Shown one piece after another: positions 9,222-18,563 of a stretch of 64,000 bases of DNA. The stretch's first letter is position 1. Each line of letters opens with the position of its first letter. The position numbers and the translations under genes are program-made. Origin of the DNA: Clostridiaceae bacterium (GTDB lineage: Bacteria; Bacillota; Clostridia; Oscillospirales; Acutalibacteraceae); contig JAEDHT010000004.1 of the NCBI GenBank assembly GCA_016296885.1, positions 1 through 64,000 of the forward strand, read 5' to 3'. The notes below the pieces were generated by a model, which saw nothing but the letters and a program-made list of their open reading frames with translations, searched no databases and was not told where the DNA came from.

Positions 9222-10031
9222 ATGGCTGAAAAAAAGAGACTAGATATTTTAGTATATGAAAAAGGATTTGCCGAAAGCCGTGAAAAGGCAAAGGCAATCA
9301 TAATGGCAGGTTTGGTGTATGTAGATAATCAAAAAGCAGACAAGCCCGGCACAGTATATTCTGAAGATTGTAATTTAGAATACCGTGGAGAAAAGCAGAA
9401 GTATGTTAGCCGTGGTGGCTATAAGCTTGAAAAGGCAATTAAGAAATATGAATTAAATCTTGATGATTTGATTTGTATGGATATTGGTGCATCCACCGGA
9501 GGATTCACAGATTGTATGCTTCAAAATGGCGCTAAGCATGTTTATAGTGTCGATGTAGGTTATGGACAGCTTGCTTGGAAGCTAAGATGTGATGAGCGTG
9601 TTACCAATATGGAACGCACCAATATAAGGTATGTTACACATGAACAAATAGAAGATAATATAGATTTTTTCAGTATAGATGTTGCTTTTATATCTTTAAA
9701 ACTCGTGATTCCCACAGTAAAACTCATGGCAAGTAAGGATGCACGAGGAGTGTTTTTGATCAAACCTCAGTTTGAGGCAGGAAGAGAGAGCGTGGGCAAA
9801 AAAGGCGTAGTAAGAGATAAAAGTGTTCACGTAAAAGTAGTAGAAGAGATTACTAATTTTTGTATAGACAATGGATTTTCAGTTTTAGGACTTGAATTTT
9901 CACCAATAAAAGGTCCTGAGGGGAATATAGAGTATCTAATATATGTGAGGTATGATGGTGAATCTCAAAATTTAAGCGGTGTTACACCACAAGAGGTTGT
10001 AGATGCCTCACATAACGAATTAGACAAATAA
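9222..10031 (+). CDS. TlyA family rRNA 2'-O-methyltransferase (hemolysin A family)
   Basis: This 269-residue protein has an N-terminal S4 RNA-binding domain (about 1-65, RLDILVYEKGFAESREKAK) followed by an FtsJ-type SAM methyltransferase domain with CMDIGASTGGFTDCML and VDVGYGQLAWKLR. TlyA enzymes 2'-O-methylate cytidines in 16S and/or 23S rRNA. The conserved place between dxs and nadK supports the call. The ribosome site AAGGA is 11 nt from the ATG, a normal spacing here. Confidence 0.93.
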   Translation: MAEKKRLDILVYEKGFAESREKAKAIIMAGLVYVDNQKADKPGTVYSEDCNLEYRGEKQKYVSRGGYKLEKAIKKYELNLDDLICMDIGASTGGFTDCMLQNGAKHVYSVDVGYGQLAWKLRCDERVTNMERTNIRYVTHEQIEDNIDFFSIDVAFISLKLVIPTVKLMASKDARGVFLIKPQFEAGRESVGKKGVVRDKSVHVKVVEEITNFCIDNGFSVLGLEFSPIKGPEGNIEYLIYVRYDGESQNLSGVTPQEVVDASHNELDK

Positions 10032-10038
10032 TTATATT

Positions 10039-10077
10039 AAGGGAGAGCGCATAAGAGCGCTGTGTATAGATTTTATG
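10039..10077 (+). promoter_or_regulatory. Shine-Dalgarno, hairpin, start arrangement of nadK
   Basis: AAGGGAG (10039-10045) is followed at once by a GC-rich 5-bp stem (AGCGC 10046-10050 with GCGCT 10057-10061). The ATG is at 10075, 29 nt from the ribosome site, or 13 nt if the stem is folded out. The stem is short, so this case is weaker than xseB and uvrA. Confidence 0.5.
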
Positions 10078-10926
10078 AAGCTTGCATTCGTGCCTAATCT
10101 TAACAAAAAAGACGCAATTACATATTCAAAGAAAGCCGCATTAAGAATGCTCGAAAAGGGTGCCGAGGTGCTGTATCTGTCATCTACATCACAACTCATG
10201 GGAGATATGACTGGCATAGCTTATAGAGATAATATTACTCAGCTTGTGAATGAGAGTGATGCGGTGATTGCTTTTGGTGGAGATGGTACGCTCATCAAGC
10301 TTGCCAGAACGTGTGCTTTAGCCAAAAAACCGGTGCTTGGTATTAACTTTGGTCATCTTGGATTTGTGGCTGGTCTGGAACCATCACAGCTCGATATGCT
10401 TGATAAACTCCTCACAGGTGAATATACACTTGACAAGCGTAATGTGCTGAAGCTTTCGATAAAGAGTGATGATACTGTATCAGATTTCATTGCTGTGAAT
10501 GATATTGTAGTGTCACGTGGTGCTTGTTCACGAATAGTAAAGCTCAATGTTTTTCTCAACGGAGAAAAGATAAACGCCTATCGTGCAGATGGTGTGATAT
10601 TTTGCACGCCAACCGGTTCTACAGCATATTCCCTGTCAGCCGGCGGACCGGTTATTGATCCTAAGATAAATTGTATTTGTATGACACCGATATGTCCACA
10701 TTCTCTCTTTTCGAGGCCTGTAATTTTCGGCAGTGACAGCGTGTTATCCATAAATTGCGACGATGATAACGATGAGATATATGTCACAGTTGATGGTCAG
10801 GAAAATATAAAAATAGATAGTACAAGTGTAATTACAATAACCACAGCGGATGAATGTGTAGACTTAATAAAGATAAACAATCGTGATTTTTATACAATAT
10901 TAAACGATAAGCTTTGGCAAAGATAA
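10075..10926 (+). CDS. nadK: NAD kinase
   Basis: This 283-residue enzyme phosphorylates NAD to NADP. It shows the GGDGTLIKLAR motif, the NDIVVSRG motif and TPTGSTAYSLSAGGPVIDP, all hallmarks of NadK. The N-terminus MKLAFVPNLNK fits the family well, which supports the ATG at 10075 in spite of its distant ribosome site. In many Firmicutes argR follows nadK, but here recN starts 29 nt later and argR is absent. Confidence 0.95.
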   Translation: MKLAFVPNLNKKDAITYSKKAALRMLEKGAEVLYLSSTSQLMGDMTGIAYRDNITQLVNESDAVIAFGGDGTLIKLARTCALAKKPVLGINFGHLGFVAGLEPSQLDMLDKLLTGEYTLDKRNVLKLSIKSDDTVSDFIAVNDIVVSRGACSRIVKLNVFLNGEKINAYRADGVIFCTPTGSTAYSLSAGGPVIDPKINCICMTPICPHSLFSRPVIFGSDSVLSINCDDDNDEIYVTVDGQENIKIDSTSVITITTADECVDLIKINNRDFYTILNDKLWQR

Positions 10927-10955
10927 GCTGTTAAGAATAATCAGGAGAGAAAAAT

Positions 10956-12629
10956 ATGCTATCTGAGATATATATTGAAAATATAGCTGTAATAGAAAAA
11001 GTCAGTGTTAATTTTAACAATGGATTTAATGTTTTCACAGGTGAAACAGGTGCCGGCAAATCTATTATAATAGATGCCATCAACGCTGTGCTTGGGCAGA
11101 GAACATCTAAGGAGCTTATCAGAACAGGCGCACAAAAAGCTGTTGTAAGTGCTGTTTTTTCCGATTTCAATTCCCATAGCCTACAGCTTTTGGGTGAAAT
11201 GGGGTATGAACCCGATGAAGATGGTGTAATAATACTGTATCGAGAGATGTATGCCAGTGGCAAAAACGTTTGTCGAATTAATGGTGTTCCTGCCAATGTT
11301 GGTGCATTGAGAGAAATATCAAAAATACTTATAACGATACATGGTCAGCATGAGAGCTATGAGCTCCTCACACCCGATCTCCATATGCAGTATATCGATT
11401 TTTATGGCAAGCTGGAAAATGATATTTCAGAATACAAGAAAGAATTTATAAAGTTCAGAGATTTAAGAACAAAGCTAAACTCAGGAAAAGAGAGTGAGAG
11501 CGAGCGTCTAAAAAAACTGGATATGCTTCGATACCAGATAGATGAATTAGAGCAGGCAGAGCTGGAGATTGGCGAGGATGAGCAATTATTATCCAGACGT
11601 AAGATGCTTCAAGGTAGCGAAACCATAAGGCAATGTATTTTATCTGCGTGTTCATTGTTGAGTGGTGACGAAGACTATGATGGTGCAGTGAGTGCTATAA
11701 AAAATGCTTGTGATGAGATAAACGAAGCATCTGAATATCAGGAAGATCTCTCTGCTATCGCAGGCAGACTGAATGATGTATATTATGAACTGGAGGATAT
11801 CTCAGACGAACTTTCAAGAAATGATGATTTTTCTTATGATACACAGCAGGAGCTGGAAGAGGTAGAAGAACGTCTTGACCTGATATATAAGCTGGAGAGA
11901 AAGTATGGTCCGTCTATTGAGGCTATTTTAGAGTCATTAGAACAGGCAAAATCAGAATTCGAGTATCTCGATAGTTATGAATACAATATGGAAAAACTAC
12001 TTTCTCAATATAGGGAACAGAAGAAGCTCTGTGAAAATTTAGCCAAAAATATTTCCGAAAAACGTATTCAATCAGCAAAGAGATTTTCACAAGAGGTTGA
12101 GAGACAGTTGACATTTTTAGATATGCCAAATGTCAAGCTTTATTTTGATATCCAAGTCACAGAGCTGTGTGAAACAGGTTGTGATAAGGTAGAAATGATG
12201 ATATCTCCAAATGTCGGTGAAGAAGCAAAGTCTATTTCAAAGATAGCATCAGGCGGAGAGCTTTCACGTATCATGCTGGCCATAAAAAATGTACTTGCCG
12301 AAGGCGATCATACCGGCACATTGATTTTTGACGAGATTGACACAGGCATCAGCGGTAGTGCTGCGCACAAGGTTGGTCTTAAGCTCAGAGAAACCTCACG
12401 CACGAAGCAAATTATCTGTATTACTCACCAAACTCAGCTTGCAAGCCTTGCTGACACGCATTTCCTTATAAAGAAAGAAGTAAGAAATAACCGAAGCTTT
12501 ACAGAAGTTAATGAGCTAAACTTTGAACAACGTGTGAAAGAGATAGCCAGAATAATGAGTGGAACCGATGTTTCACCACTTACACTCAAGCACGCAGAGG
12601 AAATGCTCAAAAAAGGAATGGAATCATAA
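10956..12629 (+). CDS. recN: DNA repair protein RecN
   Basis: This 557-residue SMC-like ATPase acts early in double-strand break repair. The N-terminus has the Walker A motif TGETGAGKSIIIDAI, coiled coils fill the middle (about 150-380), and the C-terminus has IASGGELSRIMLAIK, LIFDEIDTGISG and ITHQTQLA. The ATG follows CAGGAGAG. It closes the nusB-to-recN block; spoIVB and spo0A, which often follow recN in spore formers, are not here. Confidence 0.95.
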   Translation: MLSEIYIENIAVIEKVSVNFNNGFNVFTGETGAGKSIIIDAINAVLGQRTSKELIRTGAQKAVVSAVFSDFNSHSLQLLGEMGYEPDEDGVIILYREMYASGKNVCRINGVPANVGALREISKILITIHGQHESYELLTPDLHMQYIDFYGKLENDISEYKKEFIKFRDLRTKLNSGKESESERLKKLDMLRYQIDELEQAELEIGEDEQLLSRRKMLQGSETIRQCILSACSLLSGDEDYDGAVSAIKNACDEINEASEYQEDLSAIAGRLNDVYYELEDISDELSRNDDFSYDTQQELEEVEERLDLIYKLERKYGPSIEAILESLEQAKSEFEYLDSYEYNMEKLLSQYREQKKLCENLAKNISEKRIQSAKRFSQEVERQLTFLDMPNVKLYFDIQVTELCETGCDKVEMMISPNVGEEAKSISKIASGGELSRIMLAIKNVLAEGDHTGTLIFDEIDTGISGSAAHKVGLKLRETSRTKQIICITHQTQLASLADTHFLIKKEVRNNRSFTEVNELNFEQRVKEIARIMSGTDVSPLTLKHAEEMLKKGMES

Positions 12630-12659
12630 ACTGCATTTTATAAAAAAGCGGTGATTTAA

Positions 12660-13532
12660 ATTTTTGGATATATAAAACCCTATAAGCCCGAAATGCTTGT
12701 AAAGGAATATGAACTATACAAGAGTGTGTATTGCTCACTCTGCAGAAAAATGAGAAAAAGATATGGAATACTGTCAGTTGGTTTTTTAAGTTATGATGTT
12801 ACGTTTTTTTGTATGATTGCATCAGGCGTTTTTGATTTAAAGCCATGTGTTGAGAAAAAATCGTGTGTGGTAAATCCATTTAAAAAATGCAACTATTGTA
12901 ACAAATTAGATAAAGCGCTTGATTTGGGAGCGGATTTATCAGTATTATCATTTTATTATAAACTTCTTGATGATTTGGCTGACGAAAAATTTTTTAGAAA
13001 AGCTGTTTGCTTATTAATTATGCCGTATGCAAAGCATATTAGAAAAAAGGCCTCCACTAAAAATCCAGTCTTTGATGATATTATCTCTAATGTACCTTCG
13101 ATGCAGAAAATTGCAGAAAAAGATTATACGGACTCTATTGATAGATGTGCTCATCCATCAGCGCTGATGCTTGAAAATATTATGAAAACTCTTGCACAAA
13201 ATGCTGAGGAAAGAAAAAAATATGCAGACTTTGGTTATGCACTCGGCAGATGGATATATATGGCGGATGCTTTTGACGATTTAGAAAAAGACATAAAAAA
13301 GAAGAAATTTAATCCCTTTATTAATATATTTAAGTTAAAATCAGCGGATCAGATATATGATGTTAGGGAAAAATGCAACGAGATATTAAATCTATCTGCC
13401 ACTCAAGTGTATGAAACATATAATCTGATTAATTTGAGTACTTTTAAGTCAATATCTGATAACATAGTGAAAAAAGGATTAGGAAATGTGCAAAAAGAGC
13501 TTTACAACAAATATAAAACAGGAGAAAAATAA
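12660..13532 (+). CDS. DUF5685 family protein, probable ATT start
   Basis: This protein of about 290 residues has an N-terminal pattern [17 protein letters not shown] and a YCSLCRKM motif, which I recognise as DUF5685. More Cys residues occur around 65-85 (CVEKKSC and KKCNYC), suggesting metal or redox chemistry; the function is unknown. The family usually begins with M-F-G-Y. Here FGY is preceded by ATT (12660) and, one codon earlier, by an in-frame TAA. GGTGA ends 5 nt before the ATT, so ATT is the likely start. The first ATG (12693) would lose the conserved N-terminus. It overlaps the following DnaJ gene by 1 nt. Confidence 0.72.
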   Translation: MFGYIKPYKPEMLVKEYELYKSVYCSLCRKMRKRYGILSVGFLSYDVTFFCMIASGVFDLKPCVEKKSCVVNPFKKCNYCNKLDKALDLGADLSVLSFYYKLLDDLADEKFFRKAVCLLIMPYAKHIRKKASTKNPVFDDIISNVPSMQKIAEKDYTDSIDRCAHPSALMLENIMKTLAQNAEERKKYADFGYALGRWIYMADAFDDLEKDIKKKKFNPFINIFKLKSADQIYDVREKCNEILNLSATQVYETYNLINLSTFKSISDNIVKKGLGNVQKELYNKYKTGEK

Positions 13533-14122
13533 TGAGAGATCCATATGAGGTTTTGGGGATAAACCAAAATGCTACCGAGGAAGAAATAAAAAACGCTTAT
13601 CGTAATCTCGCAAAAAAATATCACCCGGATAACTATTCCGATAGCAATATGCATGGCTATGCCACCGAAAAGATGAAAGAAATCAACGAAGCATACGATA
13701 CAGTGATGAATAGTAGAAGACGAGGTTCAAGAGGATGCGACTATAACGAGATACGTAATTTGATACGAAATAATCGGATGAACGAAGCTGAGAATATATT
13801 AAATTCTGTGTCATCATCAAATCGTAACGCCGAGTGGTATTTTTTGCGTGGCACTATTTATCTCAACTATGGCTGGATTAATGATGCTGAAAATTGCTTT
13901 AAAACAGCCGTTAGCTATGAGCCTGAAAATGCGGAGTATGCATCAGCTTATAACAGACTAAAAAATAATAGACGTGGTGATAATGGTGGTTATAACACAA
14001 CAAACATTAATGATCCATCATCCGGATGCTGTACTTGCTCTTCTTGTGATGTTTGCACAGGGCTTATGTGTGCCGATTGCTGTTGTGAGTGCATGGGTGG
14101 AGACTGTATCAGGTGTATATAA
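13532..14122 (+). CDS. J-domain protein with cysteine-rich tail
   Basis: This 196-residue protein has an N-terminal J domain (about 1-65) with the HPD motif in [10 protein letters not shown], which would stimulate a DnaK-type chaperone. A TPR-like helical part follows (about 70-145, with [21 protein letters not shown] split over two helices). The last 33 residues hold 12 cysteines. The zinc-finger and C-terminal domains of true DnaJ are missing, so it is a specialised co-chaperone. Its start overlaps the stop of the DUF5685 gene, so the pair is translationally coupled and probably works together. Confidence 0.85.
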   Translation: MRDPYEVLGINQNATEEEIKNAYRNLAKKYHPDNYSDSNMHGYATEKMKEINEAYDTVMNSRRRGSRGCDYNEIRNLIRNNRMNEAENILNSVSSSNRNAEWYFLRGTIYLNYGWINDAENCFKTAVSYEPENAEYASAYNRLKNNRRGDNGGYNTTNINDPSSGCCTCSSCDVCTGLMCADCCCECMGGDCIRCI

Positions 14123-14154
14123 TTAATGGTGTTTTGTAAAAGAAGGTATATTAT

Positions 14155-14676
14155 TTGAAAAAAACAATGAAAATCACGCTTTCCGGGATGATATGCGCTT
14201 TGTCAGTCGTTATTATGTTGCTCACAGGAATTATAACGATTGGTACATATGCAATGCCCGCAATAGCCGGTACGCTCGCAATTATCATTGTGATAGAATG
14301 TGGTGTAAAATATGGTATTGGTGTTTATGTGTCGTCGGCTATATTGACTTTTTTGCTTGCACCGGACAAAGAAGCAGCCTTGTACTATATTATGTTTTTT
14401 GGATATTATCCGATAGTAAAGGCAGTAATAGAAAGTAAGGTAAAGTATAAGCTACAAAGGATTTTTAAAATTTTAATTTTTAACATATCCATGATTATTA
14501 GCTTTTTTATTTCAATAATGGTATTATCTGTGCCAAAAGAAAGCTTTACAGTGTTTGGGTTTTATGTGCCATGGCTGTTTCTTGCAGTCGGCAATATTGT
14601 TTTTATACTGTTTGATAGATCGCTTACAGGTATAATTTTAATGTATTTATACAAATGGCGTAAAAAGTTAAAATAA
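14155..14676 (+). CDS. Hypothetical integral membrane protein
   Basis: This 173-residue protein consists almost wholly of about five hydrophobic helices and ends in a basic tail (YKWRKKLK). The start is TTG, soon after GAAGGTA. The general look resembles small transporter S-components or MreD-like proteins, but I cannot assign a family. It lies 32 nt after the J-domain gene and may be co-transcribed. Confidence 0.65.
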   Translation: MKKTMKITLSGMICALSVVIMLLTGIITIGTYAMPAIAGTLAIIIVIECGVKYGIGVYVSSAILTFLLAPDKEAALYYIMFFGYYPIVKAVIESKVKYKLQRIFKILIFNISMIISFFISIMVLSVPKESFTVFGFYVPWLFLAVGNIVFILFDRSLTGIILMYLYKWRKKLK

Positions 14677-14704
14677 ATTTGGGTTCTGAAATGGGTGTGT
14701 AGGA

Positions 14705-16882
14705 ATGAATAGAATAATAAAAAGAATAGTATCAATTGTACTATCTGTTATAATAATTTTATCTTCCGGACTTATGTCTGTAAGTGCAGAGTCAGATAAT
14801 GGGTTATCAACCTTTATTAGCTTTGGTTATAATTACAAGGTGATGGAGGTAGGAGACGAAGTAACACTTAGAACAATTCTCAGTAATGGTTCTTCTGCCG
14901 GAGATTCCGCTGTGTATGCATCATCAGATGAACTTATTGCCACAGTGGATGAATTGGGAAATGTGGCAGCTATATCACAAGGCGAATGTGTGATTACAGC
15001 TACTTTGAAGGGTAGTGAAATAAGCACATCATGCACAATAAACGTAATAGACAAACCACTTTATGAAATAACGATTTCACAAACAGATGCCTCGCTTAGT
15101 ATTGGTTCTGAATTGCAGCTTACAGCTACCTGTGATGATGTCGATGCAAAGCTTACATGGGTATCGGATAATACTGAGGTTGCAACTGTGGAGGATGGGC
15201 TTGTAACTGCTATTAAAGAAGGAACAGCGACAATTACAGTTTCTGCTGAGGAACTGGGTATAAAAGCGGAGTGTGTTGTAACTGTATATGGAGAAAATGA
15301 CCTTACACTAACAACTAAGACAAAGACAATTTACACCGGTAACCACACAATAATTACAGCACAATCACCACTTTCTGATGAAATAACATGGAAATCATCA
15401 AATGAAAATATAGCAACAGTAGATGAAAATGGTGTTGTCACCGGCGTTTCATCAGGTGATGTTACTATAACAGCAACCTGCGAATCAGATGATAAAAGCT
15501 CAACAATAAAGCTTAAAATAAAATCAAAACCAAGTGGTAATGTTTCGCTAACTTCCCAACAGGTTGAAATGCGTAACGGTCAAACTTACTATATGGCTTC
15601 TCATAACTATAATGGATATGTAAATTGGGAGTCAAGTGATGCCTCTATTGCAACTGTCACGAGAGGTATGATAACCGCAAAGAAAAAGGGAATTGTAATT
15701 ATCTCAGCATCAAGTGATGACAGAAAATACTGTTGTACTAGTGTTGTTACAATAAAGGGAAGTGCTCCAATAAGATTTACATATACAAACCCAAATAATG
15801 CACCTATTAATTCTCCTGTGACGTTATATGCTATCACAGATAAATACAGGGATAGTGTAAAATTTACCGTAAACGAATTTGGCTCGGATAAAACCATTGA
15901 AGCCACCTCACGTGTAGAAGACGGAAACACTTATATTTGGTCTGCACAATACACTTTTTCTGAACCGGGCTATCACGATGTTAAGGCAAGTGCGCTTTAT
16001 CAAGGAAAAGAATGGGGCTCAGGAGAATTTGCATTAACACAAGCATTTGTAACAAAGAGTAATAGTGCTTCATCCAGTACTCTTGAGGAAAAACGTGTGT
16101 CAAATGAGCTTATATCGCTTATTGCAAGTTTTGAGGGATTTGAATCTGAATATTACTATGATACACTTGCAGGTGGTATTGTTACCACAGCATATGGTAA
16201 GGTGATTTATGAGGGCGAAGTTTTCTATAATAAAATTACACAAAATGAAGCCATGGCGTATCTCATAAATGATACAAACAATGGTTCTTACACATTCAGA
16301 GTAAATACTTTTTTACTGCAAAATGGTATATCTTATAATCAGCATCAGTTAGACGCACTTGTTTGTTTTTCCTATAACTTGGGAACAGGGTGGATAAATA
16401 CAAGCGACTTGTCTTCTGTAATCATTTCTGCATCAAAGAATAAAAATTCCAATTCAACCAATCCCCCAATAAAAGCCGGAGACAAAGCTATGGTATCAGT
16501 AGATGATTTTCTTAATGTGAGATCAGGTCCGGGTACTAGTTATAATATTATTACATCTGTAAGAGACGGTGAAATAGTCACTCTGGTAGATGGAAAGCTC
16601 TATGATGGCTGGTATAAGGTTCAGCTAAGCAATGGAATGGTGGGGTATTGCAGTGCTAAATATCTCATGCTTACATATTCATCACCGGTGGGAGATTTGT
16701 CAAATATTCCTGCAAATAAGCTTGCAGCAGAGCTTTTGCAATGGCATAGAGCAAGTGGTAATTGTGTAAAAGGTCTCCTTTACAGGAGAATAGATGAACT
16801 TGAAGTATTTCTATTTGGAGAGTATAATCAGGATGGAAGCAAAAATAAGCACGGTTTTGCATTGCCATCTTGCTGTAACTGA
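14705..16882 (+). CDS. Secreted Ig-like (Big_2) protein with GH24-type lysozyme domain split by SH3b
   Basis: This 725-residue secreted protein has a signal peptide (about 1-28). Four Big_2-like Ig domains follow (about 30-350; repeated patterns such as ATVDENGVVTGVSSG), then one further beta domain (about 354-450). A phage-type GH24 muramidase starts near 467, with FEGFESEYYYD (Glu near 477, Asp near 486) and TTAYGK, and continues to LDALVCFSYNLGTGWI. An SH3b domain (about 595-657, LNVRSGPG) then interrupts it. The last lysozyme helix, QWHRASG...GLLYRRIDELE, comes only after the SH3b domain. It probably cuts peptidoglycan at the cell surface. Confidence 0.82.
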   Translation: MNRIIKRIVSIVLSVIIILSSGLMSVSAESDNGLSTFISFGYNYKVMEVGDEVTLRTILSNGSSAGDSAVYASSDELIATVDELGNVAAISQGECVITATLKGSEISTSCTINVIDKPLYEITISQTDASLSIGSELQLTATCDDVDAKLTWVSDNTEVATVEDGLVTAIKEGTATITVSAEELGIKAECVVTVYGENDLTLTTKTKTIYTGNHTIITAQSPLSDEITWKSSNENIATVDENGVVTGVSSGDVTITATCESDDKSSTIKLKIKSKPSGNVSLTSQQVEMRNGQTYYMASHNYNGYVNWESSDASIATVTRGMITAKKKGIVIISASSDDRKYCCTSVVTIKGSAPIRFTYTNPNNAPINSPVTLYAITDKYRDSVKFTVNEFGSDKTIEATSRVEDGNTYIWSAQYTFSEPGYHDVKASALYQGKEWGSGEFALTQAFVTKSNSASSSTLEEKRVSNELISLIASFEGFESEYYYDTLAGGIVTTAYGKVIYEGEVFYNKITQNEAMAYLINDTNNGSYTFRVNTFLLQNGISYNQHQLDALVCFSYNLGTGWINTSDLSSVIISASKNKNSNSTNPPIKAGDKAMVSVDDFLNVRSGPGTSYNIITSVRDGEIVTLVDGKLYDGWYKVQLSNGMVGYCSAKYLMLTYSSPVGDLSNIPANKLAAELLQWHRASGNCVKGLLYRRIDELEVFLFGEYNQDGSKNKHGFALPSCCN

Positions 16883-16908
16883 TAAAAATTACAATAACGT
16901 GGTGTTTT

Positions 16909-17574
16909 ATGAATTTATATAAAATCATATTTTCTGCAATTTATATTATTTTGCTTTTTTTCTACTTTTTCTCAGAGACAAGTGGAAACCTTTTAAAAAG
17001 ATCGATAAACAAAACAGCTCTTTCTACAATGTTTTTTTCTAATTTTATATTTTTTGTGTTTGCAGATGGCATACAGATTTCTGCTATGAATGTGGTATCG
17101 TTTTTGGCTATTACATTTTGTTTTATGGCAGATATAATTTTACTTTTTGATTTTGTAAAAGGTGCCATTGCCTTTTCTTTAGGAAATGTTGCCCTTTCCG
17201 TTTATGCATTTATGACTCTTGCTAAATTTAAGATTAGTTTATCTCTTGTATGGTGGAGTGCCATAATTTTTGTTGTAGTCTTAGGTGCTTATTTAATTGC
17301 TATGTTTTTACTTCGTATGAATTATAAAAAATATGGCATAAAAATGCTGATTTATCTTGTAACAGTCACATTACACGGAAGTTTAGGTGTAGCAATAGCA
17401 GTAACCTGCAATGACTTTAACGCAAAAATATTTGGTTTAGGACTTGTACTTTTTATGCTTTCCGATTATCTGCTTGTTACATACAAGATTTATCGTAAGA
17501 CAAACTGGATACTGCGTTCAAACAGTGCCCTTTATTTTATTGGAATGTTATTAATTACTATGAGCTTTATATAA
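16909..17574 (+). CDS. YhhN/TMEM86-like membrane protein
   Basis: This 221-residue protein has about eight hydrophobic helices. The segment CFMADIILLFDFVKGAIAF, then LGNVALSVYAF, resembles the YhhN family, whose animal member TMEM86 is a lysoplasmalogenase. Plasmalogens occur in anaerobic Clostridia, so a lipid role is plausible but inferred. GGTG precedes the ATG, and the lipid kinase gene follows 23 nt later. Confidence 0.6.
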   Translation: MNLYKIIFSAIYIILLFFYFFSETSGNLLKRSINKTALSTMFFSNFIFFVFADGIQISAMNVVSFLAITFCFMADIILLFDFVKGAIAFSLGNVALSVYAFMTLAKFKISLSLVWWSAIIFVVVLGAYLIAMFLLRMNYKKYGIKMLIYLVTVTLHGSLGVAIAVTCNDFNAKIFGLGLVLFMLSDYLLVTYKIYRKTNWILRSNSALYFIGMLLITMSFI

Positions 17575-17597
17575 AAAAATTATAGGAGGCGAGAAAA

Positions 17598-18563
17598 TTG
17601 AAACATTTGTTTATTATCAATCCGTCAGCGGGACGGGTGAATCACGAAACCGCTATTTTAGAATCACTAAAAAAATACGGTAATACGATAGATTATGATG
17701 TTTATAGAACAACTGCACCAAAAGATGCCACACGGTTTATTAGGCAATATTGTTCAGAACATTCTGAAGATACTTGTTTTTATGCGTGTGGTGGCGATGG
17801 AACATTTAATGAGGTTGTAAATGGAGCAGTAGGATTTGATAATGCATATGTTTCTGTTTATGCGTGTGGTAGCGGAAATGATTTTGTAAAATATTATGGT
17901 GGGGCAGAAAAATTTCTAAATATTGACAATCTTGTTAATGGAACACCACATAAGATCGACCTCATAAAAATTGGTGATAAATATTCTGTGAATGTAGTTA
18001 ATTTTGGGTTTGATGCCGTTGTTGCTTCAACTATGATTAAAGTAAAAAGAAAACCGATAATAGGTGGCAAAAGAGCATACGCAACAGGTGTTGTAAAAGC
18101 ATTATTCACAGGAATGAGAAATAAATGCACGTTAAAGATAGATGGAAAACCAATAAATGATGGTGAAATATTGTTGTGTACACTTGGTAATGCTCAATTT
18201 GTGGGGGGGTCCTTCAGATGTTCTCCAAAAGCCTCTAATGACGACGGTATGCTTGAGGTGTGCGTAATCGATCCTATTTCAAGATTTAAATTTTTAAGCT
18301 TGATTGGTGAATATACAGCCGGCAAGCACCTCGATAACCCTAAATTTAATGATATATTAAAATATACACGCTGTAAGAGTATAGAGGTAATTGCACCGGA
18401 GGAATTTTGTATATCTCTTGACGGTGAAATAATAGAAAAAAATCACTTTATTGCAGAGATCGTTCCCTCAACATTAAATTTTATTGTTCCTAAGGGTGCA
18501 ATGCCAATAATAGAAGACAATTTTAGTAAACAACAAAGAGAGAAAGCCGAGGTTTCAATATGA
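17598..18563 (+). CDS. Diacylglycerol kinase family lipid kinase (YegS/BmrU/DgkB-like)
   Basis: This 321-residue protein has the DAGK catalytic pattern: FIINPSAGR at the N-terminus, CGGDGTFNEVVNG, and CGSGNDFVKY. Such enzymes phosphorylate diacylglycerol or related lipids, which recycles lipids during teichoic acid synthesis in Gram-positives. The start is TTG after a perfect AGGAGG. Its stop overlaps the next gene by 4 nt. Confidence 0.9.
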   Translation: MKHLFIINPSAGRVNHETAILESLKKYGNTIDYDVYRTTAPKDATRFIRQYCSEHSEDTCFYACGGDGTFNEVVNGAVGFDNAYVSVYACGSGNDFVKYYGGAEKFLNIDNLVNGTPHKIDLIKIGDKYSVNVVNFGFDAVVASTMIKVKRKPIIGGKRAYATGVVKALFTGMRNKCTLKIDGKPINDGEILLCTLGNAQFVGGSFRCSPKASNDDGMLEVCVIDPISRFKFLSLIGEYTAGKHLDNPKFNDILKYTRCKSIEVIAPEEFCISLDGEIIEKNHFIAEIVPSTLNFIVPKGAMPIIEDNFSKQQREKAEVSI

